A DNA stretch of 6,935 nt, taken from positions 1 to 6,935 of the forward strand of contig DEPV01000105.1 in NCBI GenBank assembly GCA_002358955.1. The letters are read 5' to 3'. Position 1 is the first letter of the stretch. The number at the start of each line of letters is the position of its first letter. This document shows, one piece after another, positions 1 through 6,924 of the stretch. This DNA comes from Erysipelothrix sp. UBA3383. GTDB lineage: Bacteria; Bacillota_I; Bacilli_A; Erysipelotrichales; Erysipelotrichaceae. Position numbers and translations under genes: made by a program. The notes beneath the pieces are model-generated. The model had not been told where the DNA came from. It saw only the letters and a list, made by a program, of their open reading frames with translations, and did no database searches.

Positions 1-3000
1 CTGGATTAGACTTCTTCTATATTGATGTTTATACAGGGAATGATTACAATGCTTACAAACTATTAGAGTATGCAAATAAATTAGGTATCAAGATTGGGAC
101 TGAGTTCTCAGGACCAATTGAACCTGGAGCAAACTTTGTTCACTGGGGACCTGACTTAGGATATCCAAACAAAGGTAATGGATCATTACTATCACGTATG
201 GTAAAAAACAACCAGGATATCTTTGTTGGACACTCACTATTTAAAGGACAAAAAATCCCTGGAGTAACAACTTGGGGTGATTCAAAACCCGATATGCAAC
301 AAGGTGTAGAAGTATTCTACAACGATGTATTACCAACTAAATATATGCAACACTTTGGCGTTATGAAGCTTGAAGAAAATACTATTACATTTGATGAGAA
401 CGTTGTATCAAGTCGCGAGAACGTACAAAATGGAATGGTTGAGTTGCGTAAAGATGGTAAACTAATTTCTACATGGAAAGATAGTGGAACTACTACAGAT
501 GAGGGTGTACGTCATACTGCTGAATCCTTATCATTGATTCCATGGGTATGGGACATTGATAGTAATAAAACTCTTACTCCTGAAACAGGGGCGAAATTGT
601 ATCACTGGAATCCTAATGGTGGAGAAACTGAATGGGAATTAACTGATGAATTTAAAGATGTTAAAACTTTCGTTCTCTATGAATTAACACAACAAGGTAA
701 AGTTCAAATTGACGAGGTTGATGTTAAAGGTGGAAAAGTAACATTGGATGTTGCAAAGAACACACCATATGTACTGTATGCTAAAGGAGCAAAAACTCTT
801 GAAAATGCAGGTGATTGGGGAGAGGGAAGCCCTGTTAAAGACTTTGCATTCAACTCAGAAAAAATTGATGGTTCTGTTGCATGGAATAGTACAGGAAAAG
901 CAAGTCTTGAAACTGTAGCAGGAAGTACAAGCTACTTAGCAGGAAGAGATAATAATTCTCGTTGGAATAAATATGTTAAGTTGGATGGAGCTGCAAATAT
1001 CAGTCAAACCATTGATGTGAATACACTTGAAGCAGGTAAAGACTATACTGTTTCTGTTTGGGCAAATGTGCAATCAGGTCAAAAAGCAGTTCTGGAATTT
1101 GAACTTAATGGAGAAGTGTATACAAATGAAGTTACTGGACAAGATAAAAACCACCAGTCTTCATTCAAATTTGTAAATACAAACTATCAGAGACTCAGCG
1201 TTAAATTTAACGTACCAGAGAATCTGACAAGTGCATCAATCAAAATCAGTGCTGCAAATACTATAGGCACAGTTGAACTTGATGATGTTAAAGTATGGCA
1301 ACATTTAAGTGTTAATCCAGATCTTAACAGTGATAAATATGTTGTCTATGAAGATTTTGAAAACGTGAGTGAAGGATGGGGGCCATTTGAATATATTTCA
1401 GGAAGCCGTCAAACACACATTGCTTCAGATCAAAGTAACGAAAATGATAACAATCCTGTAGTAGACCGTGATTCTGGCTTAAAAGGACCGGTTATGACTT
1501 GGGTTCTTGATGGAGATAACTCCCTAAAAATTAATGAAGATTCAGCAGGGCGTGGTGTTAAGACTAATGAAGATCGTGTTAAACTACTACCAAATACTGA
1601 ATATCAATTACAATTTGCTTACACAATGAATCCTGGTGTTCAGTTTGATGTTGAAGTGAAATCACGTTCTACTAACAATGTTATTGCTAAATGGGCATTA
1701 GAACATAAAACAAACAACGGTAAATCGGGCAAAACATCAGAAGACTATGTCTCATTTAATGAAACATTCACCACTGATAATGCAGATGATTACCAAGTGA
1801 TTATTAAAATTTCTGATAAACCTGCTGCTGGTAATTCTTCTAATAGAACTTTAATTCTTGATAACTTTGGAATCCTAGAAATTAAATACTTCGATATCTT
1901 AGTTGACTTGATTGAAGAATATGATGCTCTAAAAGCTAATGAATATACATCAAGCAGTTGGTATGTATTCCAAGAAACATTAAGCAATATTAAATCGACT
2001 GTTACAAAAGACAGTCCTATAGCTGACATTAAATCAGCAATTAAAGATCTGAAAGATGCAAAAGAGAAATTAGCACCACTTGTAGGTCTTGCTGACCTGG
2101 AAAAAGTAATCAAAGAAGCAGTAACACTAGGTGATACTGATTATTCTCAAGTAACATGGAACCGATTCAATACAGCACTAACTGATGCTAAGGCTGCAAG
2201 TACAAGCAGAGATAATAATGTTATTTCAGATGCAACTCGAAATCTTGAAGTGGCTATTAATTCACTTGTTAATGTTAAGGCTTTAAATTCAGAAATTGCA
2301 AAATTACAAGCGATTGAAAAAGGTGACTATACATCCGATTCATACAAGGCATTACAAGCATCTCTAACATTATCGAAAGCTGTAGTAATTATTGCAGAGA
2401 CTGATGCTGAGGTTGCTGCACAAATCACACAACTGAAATCAGTTAAAGATGCACTTGTGAAAAAAGGAAATCTGAAGAAGTTAATTGCTTTAGTGGATTC
2501 AGATAAAGATATCATTGAAATAAATTACACTGAGGATAGTTATAAACTATACCTTGATGCACTAGAAGAAGCACAAGCAATGATTGCATTGAATGATGCT
2601 TCACAAAAAGATATCGATACAATGATTACTATACTTCAAAGTAAGATTTCAGGTTTAGTGGAAATTGTAAATACTTATGTGGATTCAAAAACTGATGTAT
2701 CCATTGAATGGACTAATGGTGCTTTACCATCTGATACTAAATTCTCAATTAAGAAATTAGCGAAGAAAGATAATGCATTTAACTTAGTTACGGAGTTCTT
2801 TAATGAAACTCTTGAAAACCTATTTGGTTATGAGATTTCAACAACAGACTCTAAAGTATTACCAAACGGAAAACTTAAAGTTCGAATTCCATTACCAAAA
2901 GGAACTGATGTAGACAGTTTAGTTTTATTTGATGTTCAAGATAAAGGAATACTAGAAATCGACAATTACACAATCGTTGATGGTGTGATTGAATTCTTAA

Positions 3001-3284
3001 CTGATAAACTAGGAACTTATGTCATTGGTAATGTTGTTGAAGAAACAAGCATTCCTGTTGAGCCTACAGAGCCAGAAACACCTGAAACTGGTGATAATGG
3101 TAATACAGGGGATACTGATAATCCAGATAATACTGATAAACCATCTACTGATGACAAGGAAGATTTACCTGCAACAGGTATTAACTCATATATGTCACTG
3201 TGGATTTCCATTACATTAATGGGTCTGGCTGTATTTGTATTCGTAAAAGTCAAAGAACGTAAAGAGCAAGACGAAATCTTGTAG
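1..3284 (+). CDS. Endo-alpha-N-acetylgalactosaminidase, GH101, LPxTG-anchored, 5'-truncated by the window edge
   Basis: This surface enzyme should cleave the bond between O-glycan and Ser/Thr-linked GalNAc on mucin-type glycoproteins. The frame is open from base 3, and the ATG at 198 is internal: it has no ribosome binding site and conserved GH101 sequence precedes it. By alignment from memory with GH101 enzymes, Asp at 24-26 (YIDV) is the nucleophile and Glu at 102-104 (GTEF) the acid/base; HWGPDL and TKYMQHF are further family landmarks. After the barrel come a beta-sandwich ending near YVLYAKG (~366-790), two galactose-binding-like modules (~834-1304 and ~1335-1883, the second with the EDFENVSEGWGPF motif seen in GH101 proteins), four FIVAR repeats, an unnamed domain (~2664-3035), an acidic Pro/Thr linker and an LPATG anchor. 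The signal peptide and N-terminal domains lie outside the window. Translation ends at tandem in-frame TAG TGA. The GH101 call is strong; exact glycan specificity cannot be read here. Confidence 0.9.
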   Translation, partial: GLDFFYIDVYTGNDYNAYKLLEYANKLGIKIGTEFSGPIEPGANFVHWGPDLGYPNKGNGSLLSRMVKNNQDIFVGHSLFKGQKIPGVTTWGDSKPDMQQGVEVFYNDVLPTKYMQHFGVMKLEENTITFDENVVSSRENVQNGMVELRKDGKLISTWKDSGTTTDEGVRHTAESLSLIPWVWDIDSNKTLTPETGAKLYHWNPNGGETEWELTDEFKDVKTFVLYELTQQGKVQIDEVDVKGGKVTLDVAKNTPYVLYAKGAKTLENAGDWGEGSPVKDFAFNSEKIDGSVAWNSTGKASLETVAGSTSYLAGRDNNSRWNKYVKLDGAANISQTIDVNTLEAGKDYTVSVWANVQSGQKAVLEFELNGEVYTNEVTGQDKNHQSSFKFVNTNYQRLSVKFNVPENLTSASIKISAANTIGTVELDDVKVWQHLSVNPDLNSDKYVVYEDFENVSEGWGPFEYISGSRQTHIASDQSNENDNNPVVDRDSGLKGPVMTWVLDGDNSLKINEDSAGRGVKTNEDRVKLLPNTEYQLQFAYTMNPGVQFDVEVKSRSTNNVIAKWALEHKTNNGKSGKTSEDYVSFNETFTTDNADDYQVIIKISDKPAAGNSSNRTLILDNFGILEIKYFDILVDLIEEYDALKANEYTSSSWYVFQETLSNIKSTVTKDSPIADIKSAIKDLKDAKEKLAPLVGLADLEKVIKEAVTLGDTDYSQVTWNRFNTALTDAKAASTSRDNNVISDATRNLEVAINSLVNVKALNSEIAKLQAIEKGDYTSDSYKALQASLTLSKAVVIIAETDAEVAAQITQLKSVKDALVKKGNLKKLIALVDSDKDIIEINYTEDSYKLYLDALEEAQAMIALNDASQKDIDTMITILQSKISGLVEIVNTYVDSKTDVSIEWTNGALPSDTKFSIKKLAKKDNAFNLVTEFFNETLENLFGYEISTTDSKVLPNGKLKVRIPLPKGTDVDSLVLFDVQDKGILEIDNYTIVDGVIEFLTDKLGTYVIGNVVEETSIPVEPTEPETPETGDNGNTGDTDNPDNTDKPSTDDKEDLPATGINSYMSLWISITLMGLAVFVFVKVKERKEQDEIL
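1893..2663 (+). repeat. Four tandem FIVAR repeats within the GH101 protein
   Basis: Four degenerate repeats of about 62-66 residues each run roughly 1893-2078, 2082-2267, 2271-2468 and 2469-2663. Each follows the FIVAR pattern: an amphipathic helix starting with L/I and acidic or basic residues, then a Y(T/S)..S/T(W/Y) turn (EYTSSSW, DYSQVTW, DYTSDSY, NYTEDSY), a second helix with F/Y/L..AL..AK/AQ, and a third helix ending in L..L. The copies have diverged strongly in DNA, so they are old repeats and not a recent expansion. FIVAR modules are common in Gram-positive wall-anchored proteins. They probably act here as a helical stalk or ligand-binding spacer that lifts the catalytic part away from the wall; this role is inferred. 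Confidence 0.8.
3036..3281 (+). other. Wall-spanning linker and LPATG sortase anchor
   Basis: A linker rich in Pro, Thr, Asp, Glu and Asn (about 3036-3161) leads to the sortase motif LPATG at 3165-3179. A hydrophobic segment of about 19 residues follows (about 3189-3245, YMSLWIS to AVFVFV), then the charged tail KVKERKEQDEIL. This is the classic cell-wall sorting signal: sortase A would cut between Thr and Gly and join the protein to peptidoglycan. The tail is longer and more acidic than the short Arg/Lys-rich tail of many LPxTG proteins, but it still begins with the positive cluster KVKERK. Confidence 0.93.
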
Positions 3285-3316
3285 TGAAGGCTTTAAAAAC
3301 TATATAAAGTAGGTAA

Positions 3317-3350
3317 AAAAAGACACATTTTTTAAAAAATGTGTCTTTTT
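3317..3350. terminator. Bidirectional intrinsic terminator between convergent genes
   Basis: Bases 3317-3350 form a perfect 34-bp palindrome centred between 3333 and 3334, with AAAAAGACACATTTTTT as the left arm. In RNA, the AGACACAT/ATGTGTCT stem is followed by a U run on the plus strand and likewise on the minus strand. It lies 33 bases after the GH101 stop and 24 bases beyond the stop of the minus-strand pseudouridine synthase, so it can end both transcripts. The A/T-only centre could pair further or open as a loop. Confidence 0.9.
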
Positions 3351-3373
3351 ATATTCTATAGATAATGTGTTAT

Positions 3374-4063
3374 TTAGTAGTTGAGTGCCTTGAAATCTTC
3401 TAAGTCTAGATTCTTATACTCACCCAACTTGAGTGAAGGATCAAGATCTAAATTGCCAATTTTTACTCTTTTGAGAAAAATGACTTCATTGTTGCAATAG
3501 TGCATCATGCGTTTCACTTGATGGTATTTACCTTCACTGATGGTAAGTAAGATTTTATCCGACTCTAATATTTCAACAACAGCCGGTTTTAGTAAGGTAT
3601 CGTCCATCATGATGCCTGTTTCTAGATCCTTAATGAACTTCGTATCAAAGGGTTTTTCAAGGTGTACTAAGTATTGTTTAGTAACTTCTTTTTTACCGTG
3701 TGCGATTTGATGTGAGAACTGACCATCATTTGTAATCAGTAAGAGTCCTTCGGTATCTGCATCAAGGCGTCCTACAAAAAATAAATCGGTGCGCTTGGTA
3801 TCAAGCAGTTCTAAGACGGATGGGTATTCGACAGGATTGTGTTCACAAATATAGCCTTGGGGCTTATTCATCATAAGATATACTTTGCTTGAATATTCAA
3901 TGATTGTGTCGTTGATGCTGACTGAGTCGTTATCGGGATCAATGATGAAACCTGCATCACTGATGGTGGTGCCATTGACCTGAACCTGTTTCTTTTTAAG
4001 AAGTAGTTTAACTTCTTTACGAGAACCATTTCCTGTGTGGCTTAAAAATTTATCAAGTCTCAT
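3374..4063 (-). CDS. rsuA: 16S rRNA pseudouridine synthase, RsuA family
   Basis: The 229-residue protein is close to the length of E. coli RsuA. An N-terminal S4 RNA-binding domain (residues 1-48, MRLDKFLSHTGNGSRKEV...VNG) is followed by the RsuA/RluB/E/F-type catalytic domain starting at LMMNKPQGY. The catalytic aspartate is D101 in GRLDADTEGLLLITNDG. The late motif EGKYHQVKRMM (residues 178-187) is typical of RsuA and unlike the EGRNRQVRRM of RluB/RluF. It therefore probably makes pseudouridine at the position equivalent to 516 of 16S rRNA during 30S assembly; the site is inferred from the family. The start is fixed by AAAGGAGG five bases upstream (complement of 4069-4076) and by the start of the S4 domain. 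It is convergent with the glycosidase gene and divergent from the C-S lyase gene. Confidence 0.93.
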   Translation of the reverse strand: MRLDKFLSHTGNGSRKEVKLLLKKKQVQVNGTTISDAGFIIDPDNDSVSINDTIIEYSSKVYLMMNKPQGYICEHNPVEYPSVLELLDTKRTDLFFVGRLDADTEGLLLITNDGQFSHQIAHGKKEVTKQYLVHLEKPFDTKFIKDLETGIMMDDTLLKPAVVEILESDKILLTISEGKYHQVKRMMHYCNNEVIFLKRVKIGNLDLDPSLKLGEYKNLDLEDFKALNY

Positions 4064-4085
4064 AAAGACCTCCTTTAAGAGTTCT

Positions 4086-4091
4086 ATTATA
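4086..4091 (-). promoter_or_regulatory. Extended -10 promoter of the pseudouridine synthase gene
   Basis: Read on the minus strand, the sequence is TGATATAAT (complement of 4086-4094): a perfect TATAAT preceded by the extended TGn element. It lies 22 bases before the start codon, leaving a short leader that contains the AAAGGAGG ribosome binding site. No good -35 box is visible 16-18 bases upstream (the best is CTGAAA or CCTGAA), which is normal for an extended -10 promoter. Confidence 0.65.
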
Positions 4092-4124
4092 TCATATCTA
4101 CTTATGGTTTCAGGAAGGTGTATT

Positions 4125-4148
4125 CATCAAGGAATCTGGTGTTTGATG
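4125..4148. repeat. Short inverted repeat in the divergent promoter gap
   Basis: CATCAA at 4125-4130 and TTGATG at 4143-4148 form a 6-bp inverted repeat with a 12-base spacer. The right arm touches the TGn part of the C-S lyase promoter, where a repressor could block polymerase. The arms are short and A/T-rich, so chance is a real alternative and no regulator is identified. Confidence 0.2.
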
Positions 4149-4149
4149 C

Positions 4150-4155
4150 TATAAT
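4150..4155 (+). promoter_or_regulatory. Extended -10 promoter of the C-S lyase gene
   Basis: TGCTATAAT at 4147-4155 is a perfect extended -10. It lies 21 bases before the ATG at 4177. A -35 at the 17-base spacing (TCAAGG, 4127-4132) is poor. The GGAGG ribosome binding site at 4165-4169 is seven bases from the ATG. The leader is very short, leaving no room for a riboswitch downstream of this promoter. Confidence 0.65.
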
Positions 4156-4176
4156 GATTTCAATGGAGGTGGCATT

Positions 4177-5334
4177 ATGTATGATTTTAAAACAATGGTA
4201 AAACGTGAAGGTAGTGGGTCTATAAAATGGTCACACAGACGCTTTAAACGCTTTCCACTGAGTACTGCAGATACTGATTTTAAGACTGCACCTGAAATTA
4301 CGGAAGGCTTGGTTACATATCTTAATGAATTTAACTTAGGGTATACCCAGCCTACAGATTCTTACTATGCAAGTATTATTGATTGGTTTGAACGAAAACA
4401 TCATTTTAAACTTGAAAAGGAATGGTTGTTTGATTCGGCAGGTGTTTTAGATGCGATAGAAAAACTAATAATTAGTATGACTCAAAAGGGGGACGGGATT
4501 GTTATTTTAGAACCGGTTTATTATCCTTTCAGAAGTATTATAGAGAAACATGAACGTCAAGTGCTAACATCCCATTTAAGACATGATGAGGGTGTTTATA
4601 CGATTGATTTTGATGATTTAGAGGAGCAGTTGAAGCAGGCATCAATGTTATTGTTTTGTTCACCACACAACCCTGTAGGACGTGTATGGAGTGATGCTGA
4701 ACTCATCACGATATCCAACTTATGTACTAAGTATAATGTGCGTATTGTCTCAGATGAGATACACTCTGATATTGTATTATCGGGTCATTACCATCATGTA
4801 TTCTCTAAGATTCATGAAGGTGCTATTGTACTGCATTCTGCAAGTAAGACGTTTAATCTAGCAGGACTTCAGACTGCAGTGATCATTATGCCCAGTCTCA
4901 ATGATCGTAGTATCTATAATGAATACCTAGAGTATTTGGGACTTCATACCTTAAATGCATTGGGACCTGTAGCCAGTGAATTGGCTTTTACAAAAGGCGA
5001 AGCATGGTTAAAAGAGTTTCTGGAAGTGGTTGAGAGCAATCATCACCTTCTGAAACGACGATTTGAAGAAGGTATGGAAGATGTGCTGATCAGTCCCTTA
5101 GAAGGTACCTACTTACAGTGGATTGATTTTTCTAAGATGTTTTCGAAAACGGAAGATTTTAATGAATACCTGCATGATTATGTCGGGATTGATTTTGATG
5201 AAGGCTCTAAATTTTCAGAAGAATATGCATTTTGTTTAAGAATAAATATTGCATGTTCAAAAGATGTCTTAATTGAAAGCTTGGATTGGATGATTGAAGC
5301 GTATGATCTGTGGTCTCAGGGTGAGATTGTTTGA
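4177..5334 (+). CDS. MalY/PatB-type PLP-dependent C-S lyase (cystathionine beta-lyase like)
   Basis: This 385-residue fold-type I PLP enzyme of the aminotransferase I/II superfamily has the length and layout of MalY/PatB proteins. Landmarks are the N-terminal GSIKW and ADTDF (the family usually has ADMDF), LGYT at 54-57, EPVYYPF at 112-118, CSPHNPVGRVW at 161-171 with N165, SDEIHSD at 192-198 with D193 for the PLP ring nitrogen, SASKTFNLAGLQ with K224 as the Schiff-base lysine, and LRINIAC with R355 for the substrate carboxylate. Such enzymes break C-S bonds in cystathionine or cysteine, giving pyruvate, ammonia and homocysteine or hydrogen sulfide, in the cytoplasm. The start is set by GGAGG seven bases upstream. 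No methionine or cysteine pathway gene is beside it, so the natural substrate is open, and a cysteine desulfhydrase role is as likely as biosynthesis. A regulatory side function like that of E. coli MalY cannot be judged. Confidence 0.88.
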   Translation: MYDFKTMVKREGSGSIKWSHRRFKRFPLSTADTDFKTAPEITEGLVTYLNEFNLGYTQPTDSYYASIIDWFERKHHFKLEKEWLFDSAGVLDAIEKLIISMTQKGDGIVILEPVYYPFRSIIEKHERQVLTSHLRHDEGVYTIDFDDLEEQLKQASMLLFCSPHNPVGRVWSDAELITISNLCTKYNVRIVSDEIHSDIVLSGHYHHVFSKIHEGAIVLHSASKTFNLAGLQTAVIIMPSLNDRSIYNEYLEYLGLHTLNALGPVASELAFTKGEAWLKEFLEVVESNHHLLKRRFEEGMEDVLISPLEGTYLQWIDFSKMFSKTEDFNEYLHDYVGIDFDEGSKFSEEYAFCLRINIACSKDVLIESLDWMIEAYDLWSQGEIV

Positions 5335-5345
5335 TGTTCCTATGA

Positions 5346-5351
5346 TATAAT
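5346..5351 (+). promoter_or_regulatory. Extended -10 promoter of the dihydrouridine synthase gene
   Basis: TGATATAAT at 5343-5351 is a perfect extended -10, nine bases after the C-S lyase stop and 43 bases before the next ATG. The -35 region at 17-base spacing (GAGATT, 5323-5328) is weak. It suggests that the dihydrouridine synthase gene has its own promoter, although read-through from the C-S lyase gene is possible because no terminator separates them. Confidence 0.6.
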
Positions 5352-5394
5352 GGGACAATAGCAATTGAATTAGAAATGATTGGAATGAGGATTT

Positions 5395-6372
5395 ATGAAG
5401 AAAAATTTTTGGAATGATTTACCAAAACCATTTTTTGTTTTGGCACCCATGGAGGATGTAACGGATGTTGTATTTCGCCATGTGATTAAAAAGGCGGCAC
5501 GACCGGATGTCTTTTTTACAGAATTTACCAACAGTGAAAGTTATGCTCATACAAAAGGGAAGGAAAGCCTTCGTGGAAGGTTAACCTTTACCCAAGATGA
5601 GGGTCCTATTGTTGCCCATATATGGGGTGATAATCCGGAGTACTTTGCAGCTATGTCAGTAGGTATGGCAGAGATGGGCTATGATGGTATTGATATTAAC
5701 ATGGGATGTCCTGCACCCAATGTCTTCAAACATGGACGTGGATCAGGATTGATCCTAAGACCTGAAGTTGCTGCTGAGATCATTCAAGCCAGTAAAAAAG
5801 GGGGACTTCCTGTTAGTGTGAAGACACGTTTAGGACACAATAAAGTGGACGAGTGGAAGACATGGTTAAAACATGTGTTGGAACAAGATATTGCCAACCT
5901 CTCCATTCACTTACGTACCAAAACAGAAATGAGTAAGGTGGATGCACACTGGGAGTTAATTCCAGAAATTAAGAAGCTTCGTGATGAGATAGCACCACAA
6001 ACTAAATTGACCATCAATGGTGATATTCCCAATGCCCAGGTAGGTATGGAATTAGCACAGAAGTATGATATTGATGGGGTAATGATAGGGCGTGGGGTAT
6101 TTCATAATCCTTATGCCTTTGAAATAGAGGCGAAAGAACACAGTCCTCAAGAACTCTTGGATTTATTTAAAGATCATCTTGATTACTATGATCAATTTGT
6201 TGAAATTGAGCCAAGTCTTGCAAAACCATTGCATCGATTCTTTAAGATCTATATTAGAGATTTTAAAGGGGCTCATGATCTACGCATTCGTTTGATGGAA
6301 ACAAGGACTATACAAGACATACGTGATGTCTTAGCTACTTTTGAATTCAGTGATTCAGAAGATACAGAATAA
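5395..6372 (+). CDS. tRNA-dihydrouridine synthase (Dus family, FMN enzyme)
   Basis: The 325-residue TIM-barrel flavoprotein should reduce specific uridines in the tRNA D-loop to dihydrouridine using FMN and NAD(P)H. Visible motifs are LAPMEDVTD at 16-24 (FMN binding), DINMGCP at 100-106 with catalytic C105, SVKTRLG at 141-147 with K143, IHLRTK at 171-176 (H172, R174), TINGDI at 206-211 and DGVMIGRGVFHNP at 227-239 for the FMN phosphate; a helical C-terminal tRNA-binding region follows. The FW..LPKPFFVLAPM opening and GCPAPNVFKHGRGSG, in place of the usual GCP..KV...GAGSALL, put it in an atypical branch distinct from classical DusA, DusB and DusC, so the tRNA position is not assigned. The ribosome binding site is GAGG at 5387-5390, only four bases from the ATG; the next residues match the family start. 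The GNAT gene follows after 54 bases. Confidence 0.9.
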   Translation: MKKNFWNDLPKPFFVLAPMEDVTDVVFRHVIKKAARPDVFFTEFTNSESYAHTKGKESLRGRLTFTQDEGPIVAHIWGDNPEYFAAMSVGMAEMGYDGIDINMGCPAPNVFKHGRGSGLILRPEVAAEIIQASKKGGLPVSVKTRLGHNKVDEWKTWLKHVLEQDIANLSIHLRTKTEMSKVDAHWELIPEIKKLRDEIAPQTKLTINGDIPNAQVGMELAQKYDIDGVMIGRGVFHNPYAFEIEAKEHSPQELLDLFKDHLDYYDQFVEIEPSLAKPLHRFFKIYIRDFKGAHDLRIRLMETRTIQDIRDVLATFEFSDSEDTE

Positions 6373-6426
6373 ACTTACTTTTTTTGAGAAATGAGATGGT
6401 TTTCTACTTAAAAGGGGGTATGACAT

Positions 6427-6924
6427 ATGAGACCAGCACAAAAGAGTGATATTAAAGATATTATGATGATTATTGAGGCAACACAGGCTCAGTTTAAATT
6501 AGAGGGTTTGGATCAGTGGCAAAAAGGCTATCCAAATACTGATACAATTGATCGCGATATTCAGAATGGTAATGCTTATGTATTAGAGGAAGATGGAGCT
6601 GTATTAGCTTATCTTTATTGTGCTGTGGAAAAGGATGATGCTTATGGTATGATCCGATTTGGTAAGTGGTTGAACGATGACCCTTATGCTGTTATCCATC
6701 GTCTTGTTGTAGACCCAAAACAAAGAAAACAGGGGCTTGCAGTACGTTTGATGGAAGCTGTTGAACTAATGTTACAGCAATCAAATGTTTCCAACATTCG
6801 TATTGATACCCATCCTAATAATAAAGCCATGCTTTCATTATTAGAAAAGTCTCAGTTTACATACTGTGGCCAAGTTCTGGTTGTGGATGGAATGCGTTAT
6901 GCATTTCAGAAAATTATTGCCTGA
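6427..6924 (+). CDS. GNAT-family N-acetyltransferase
   Basis: The 165-residue single-domain protein has the usual GNAT length. It opens with RPAQKSDIKDIMMII (the common (I)RPA...DI start), has the beta-4 strand and acetyl-CoA pyrophosphate loop HRLVVDPKQRKQGLA at residues 91-105 (R/QxxGxA-type loop R100 to A105), and a late IDTHPNNKAMLSLLEKSQF segment (126-144) typical of the second half of the fold. The W..GYP...TIDRDI..G.AYVL stretch (31-53) marks a widespread Bacillota subgroup of unknown substrate, so transfer of acetyl from acetyl-CoA to an amine is the only safe statement. AAAGGGGG (6411-6418) lies eight bases before the ATG. No clear promoter is seen in the 54-base gap after the dihydrouridine synthase, so the two are probably cotranscribed. 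The ORF is complete, ending 11 bases before the window edge. Confidence 0.85.
   Translation: MRPAQKSDIKDIMMIIEATQAQFKLEGLDQWQKGYPNTDTIDRDIQNGNAYVLEEDGAVLAYLYCAVEKDDAYGMIRFGKWLNDDPYAVIHRLVVDPKQRKQGLAVRLMEAVELMLQQSNVSNIRIDTHPNNKAMLSLLEKSQFTYCGQVLVVDGMRYAFQKIIA

Noticed and set aside
198..200. ATG at 198 as the true start of the large surface protein
   Set aside because: The same frame is open back to base 3 and encodes conserved GH101 sequence with both catalytic acids. There is no ribosome binding site before this ATG.
1790..2113. Minus-strand open frame of 107 codons inside the glycosidase gene
   Set aside because: It lies opposite the second sandwich module and first FIVAR repeat, has no ribosome binding site or recognisable domain, and looks like a shadow of the coding strand.
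2327..2515. Minus-strand open frame of 62 codons
   Set aside because: It lies opposite FIVAR repeat 3 with no initiation signal and a composition explained by the antisense of helical repeat codons.
3017..3253. Open frames on both strands across the linker and anchor region
   Set aside because: The Ser/Val/Gly-rich minus frame and the Ile-rich plus frame are reflections of the repetitive Pro/Thr/Asp linker codons; neither has a ribosome binding site.
5329..5336. GTTTGATG shared with 4141-4148 upstream of two -10 boxes as a common operator
   Set aside because: One copy spans the C-S lyase stop codon, the distances to TATAAT differ (9 versus 1 base), and an 8-base match in AT-rich DNA is weak evidence.
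6373..6426. T7 run and short AGAAA/TTTCT pairing after the dihydrouridine synthase as a terminator
   Set aside because: No G/C-containing stem precedes the T run at 6379-6385, and the short pairing is not followed by a T tract. Read-through into the GNAT gene is more likely.
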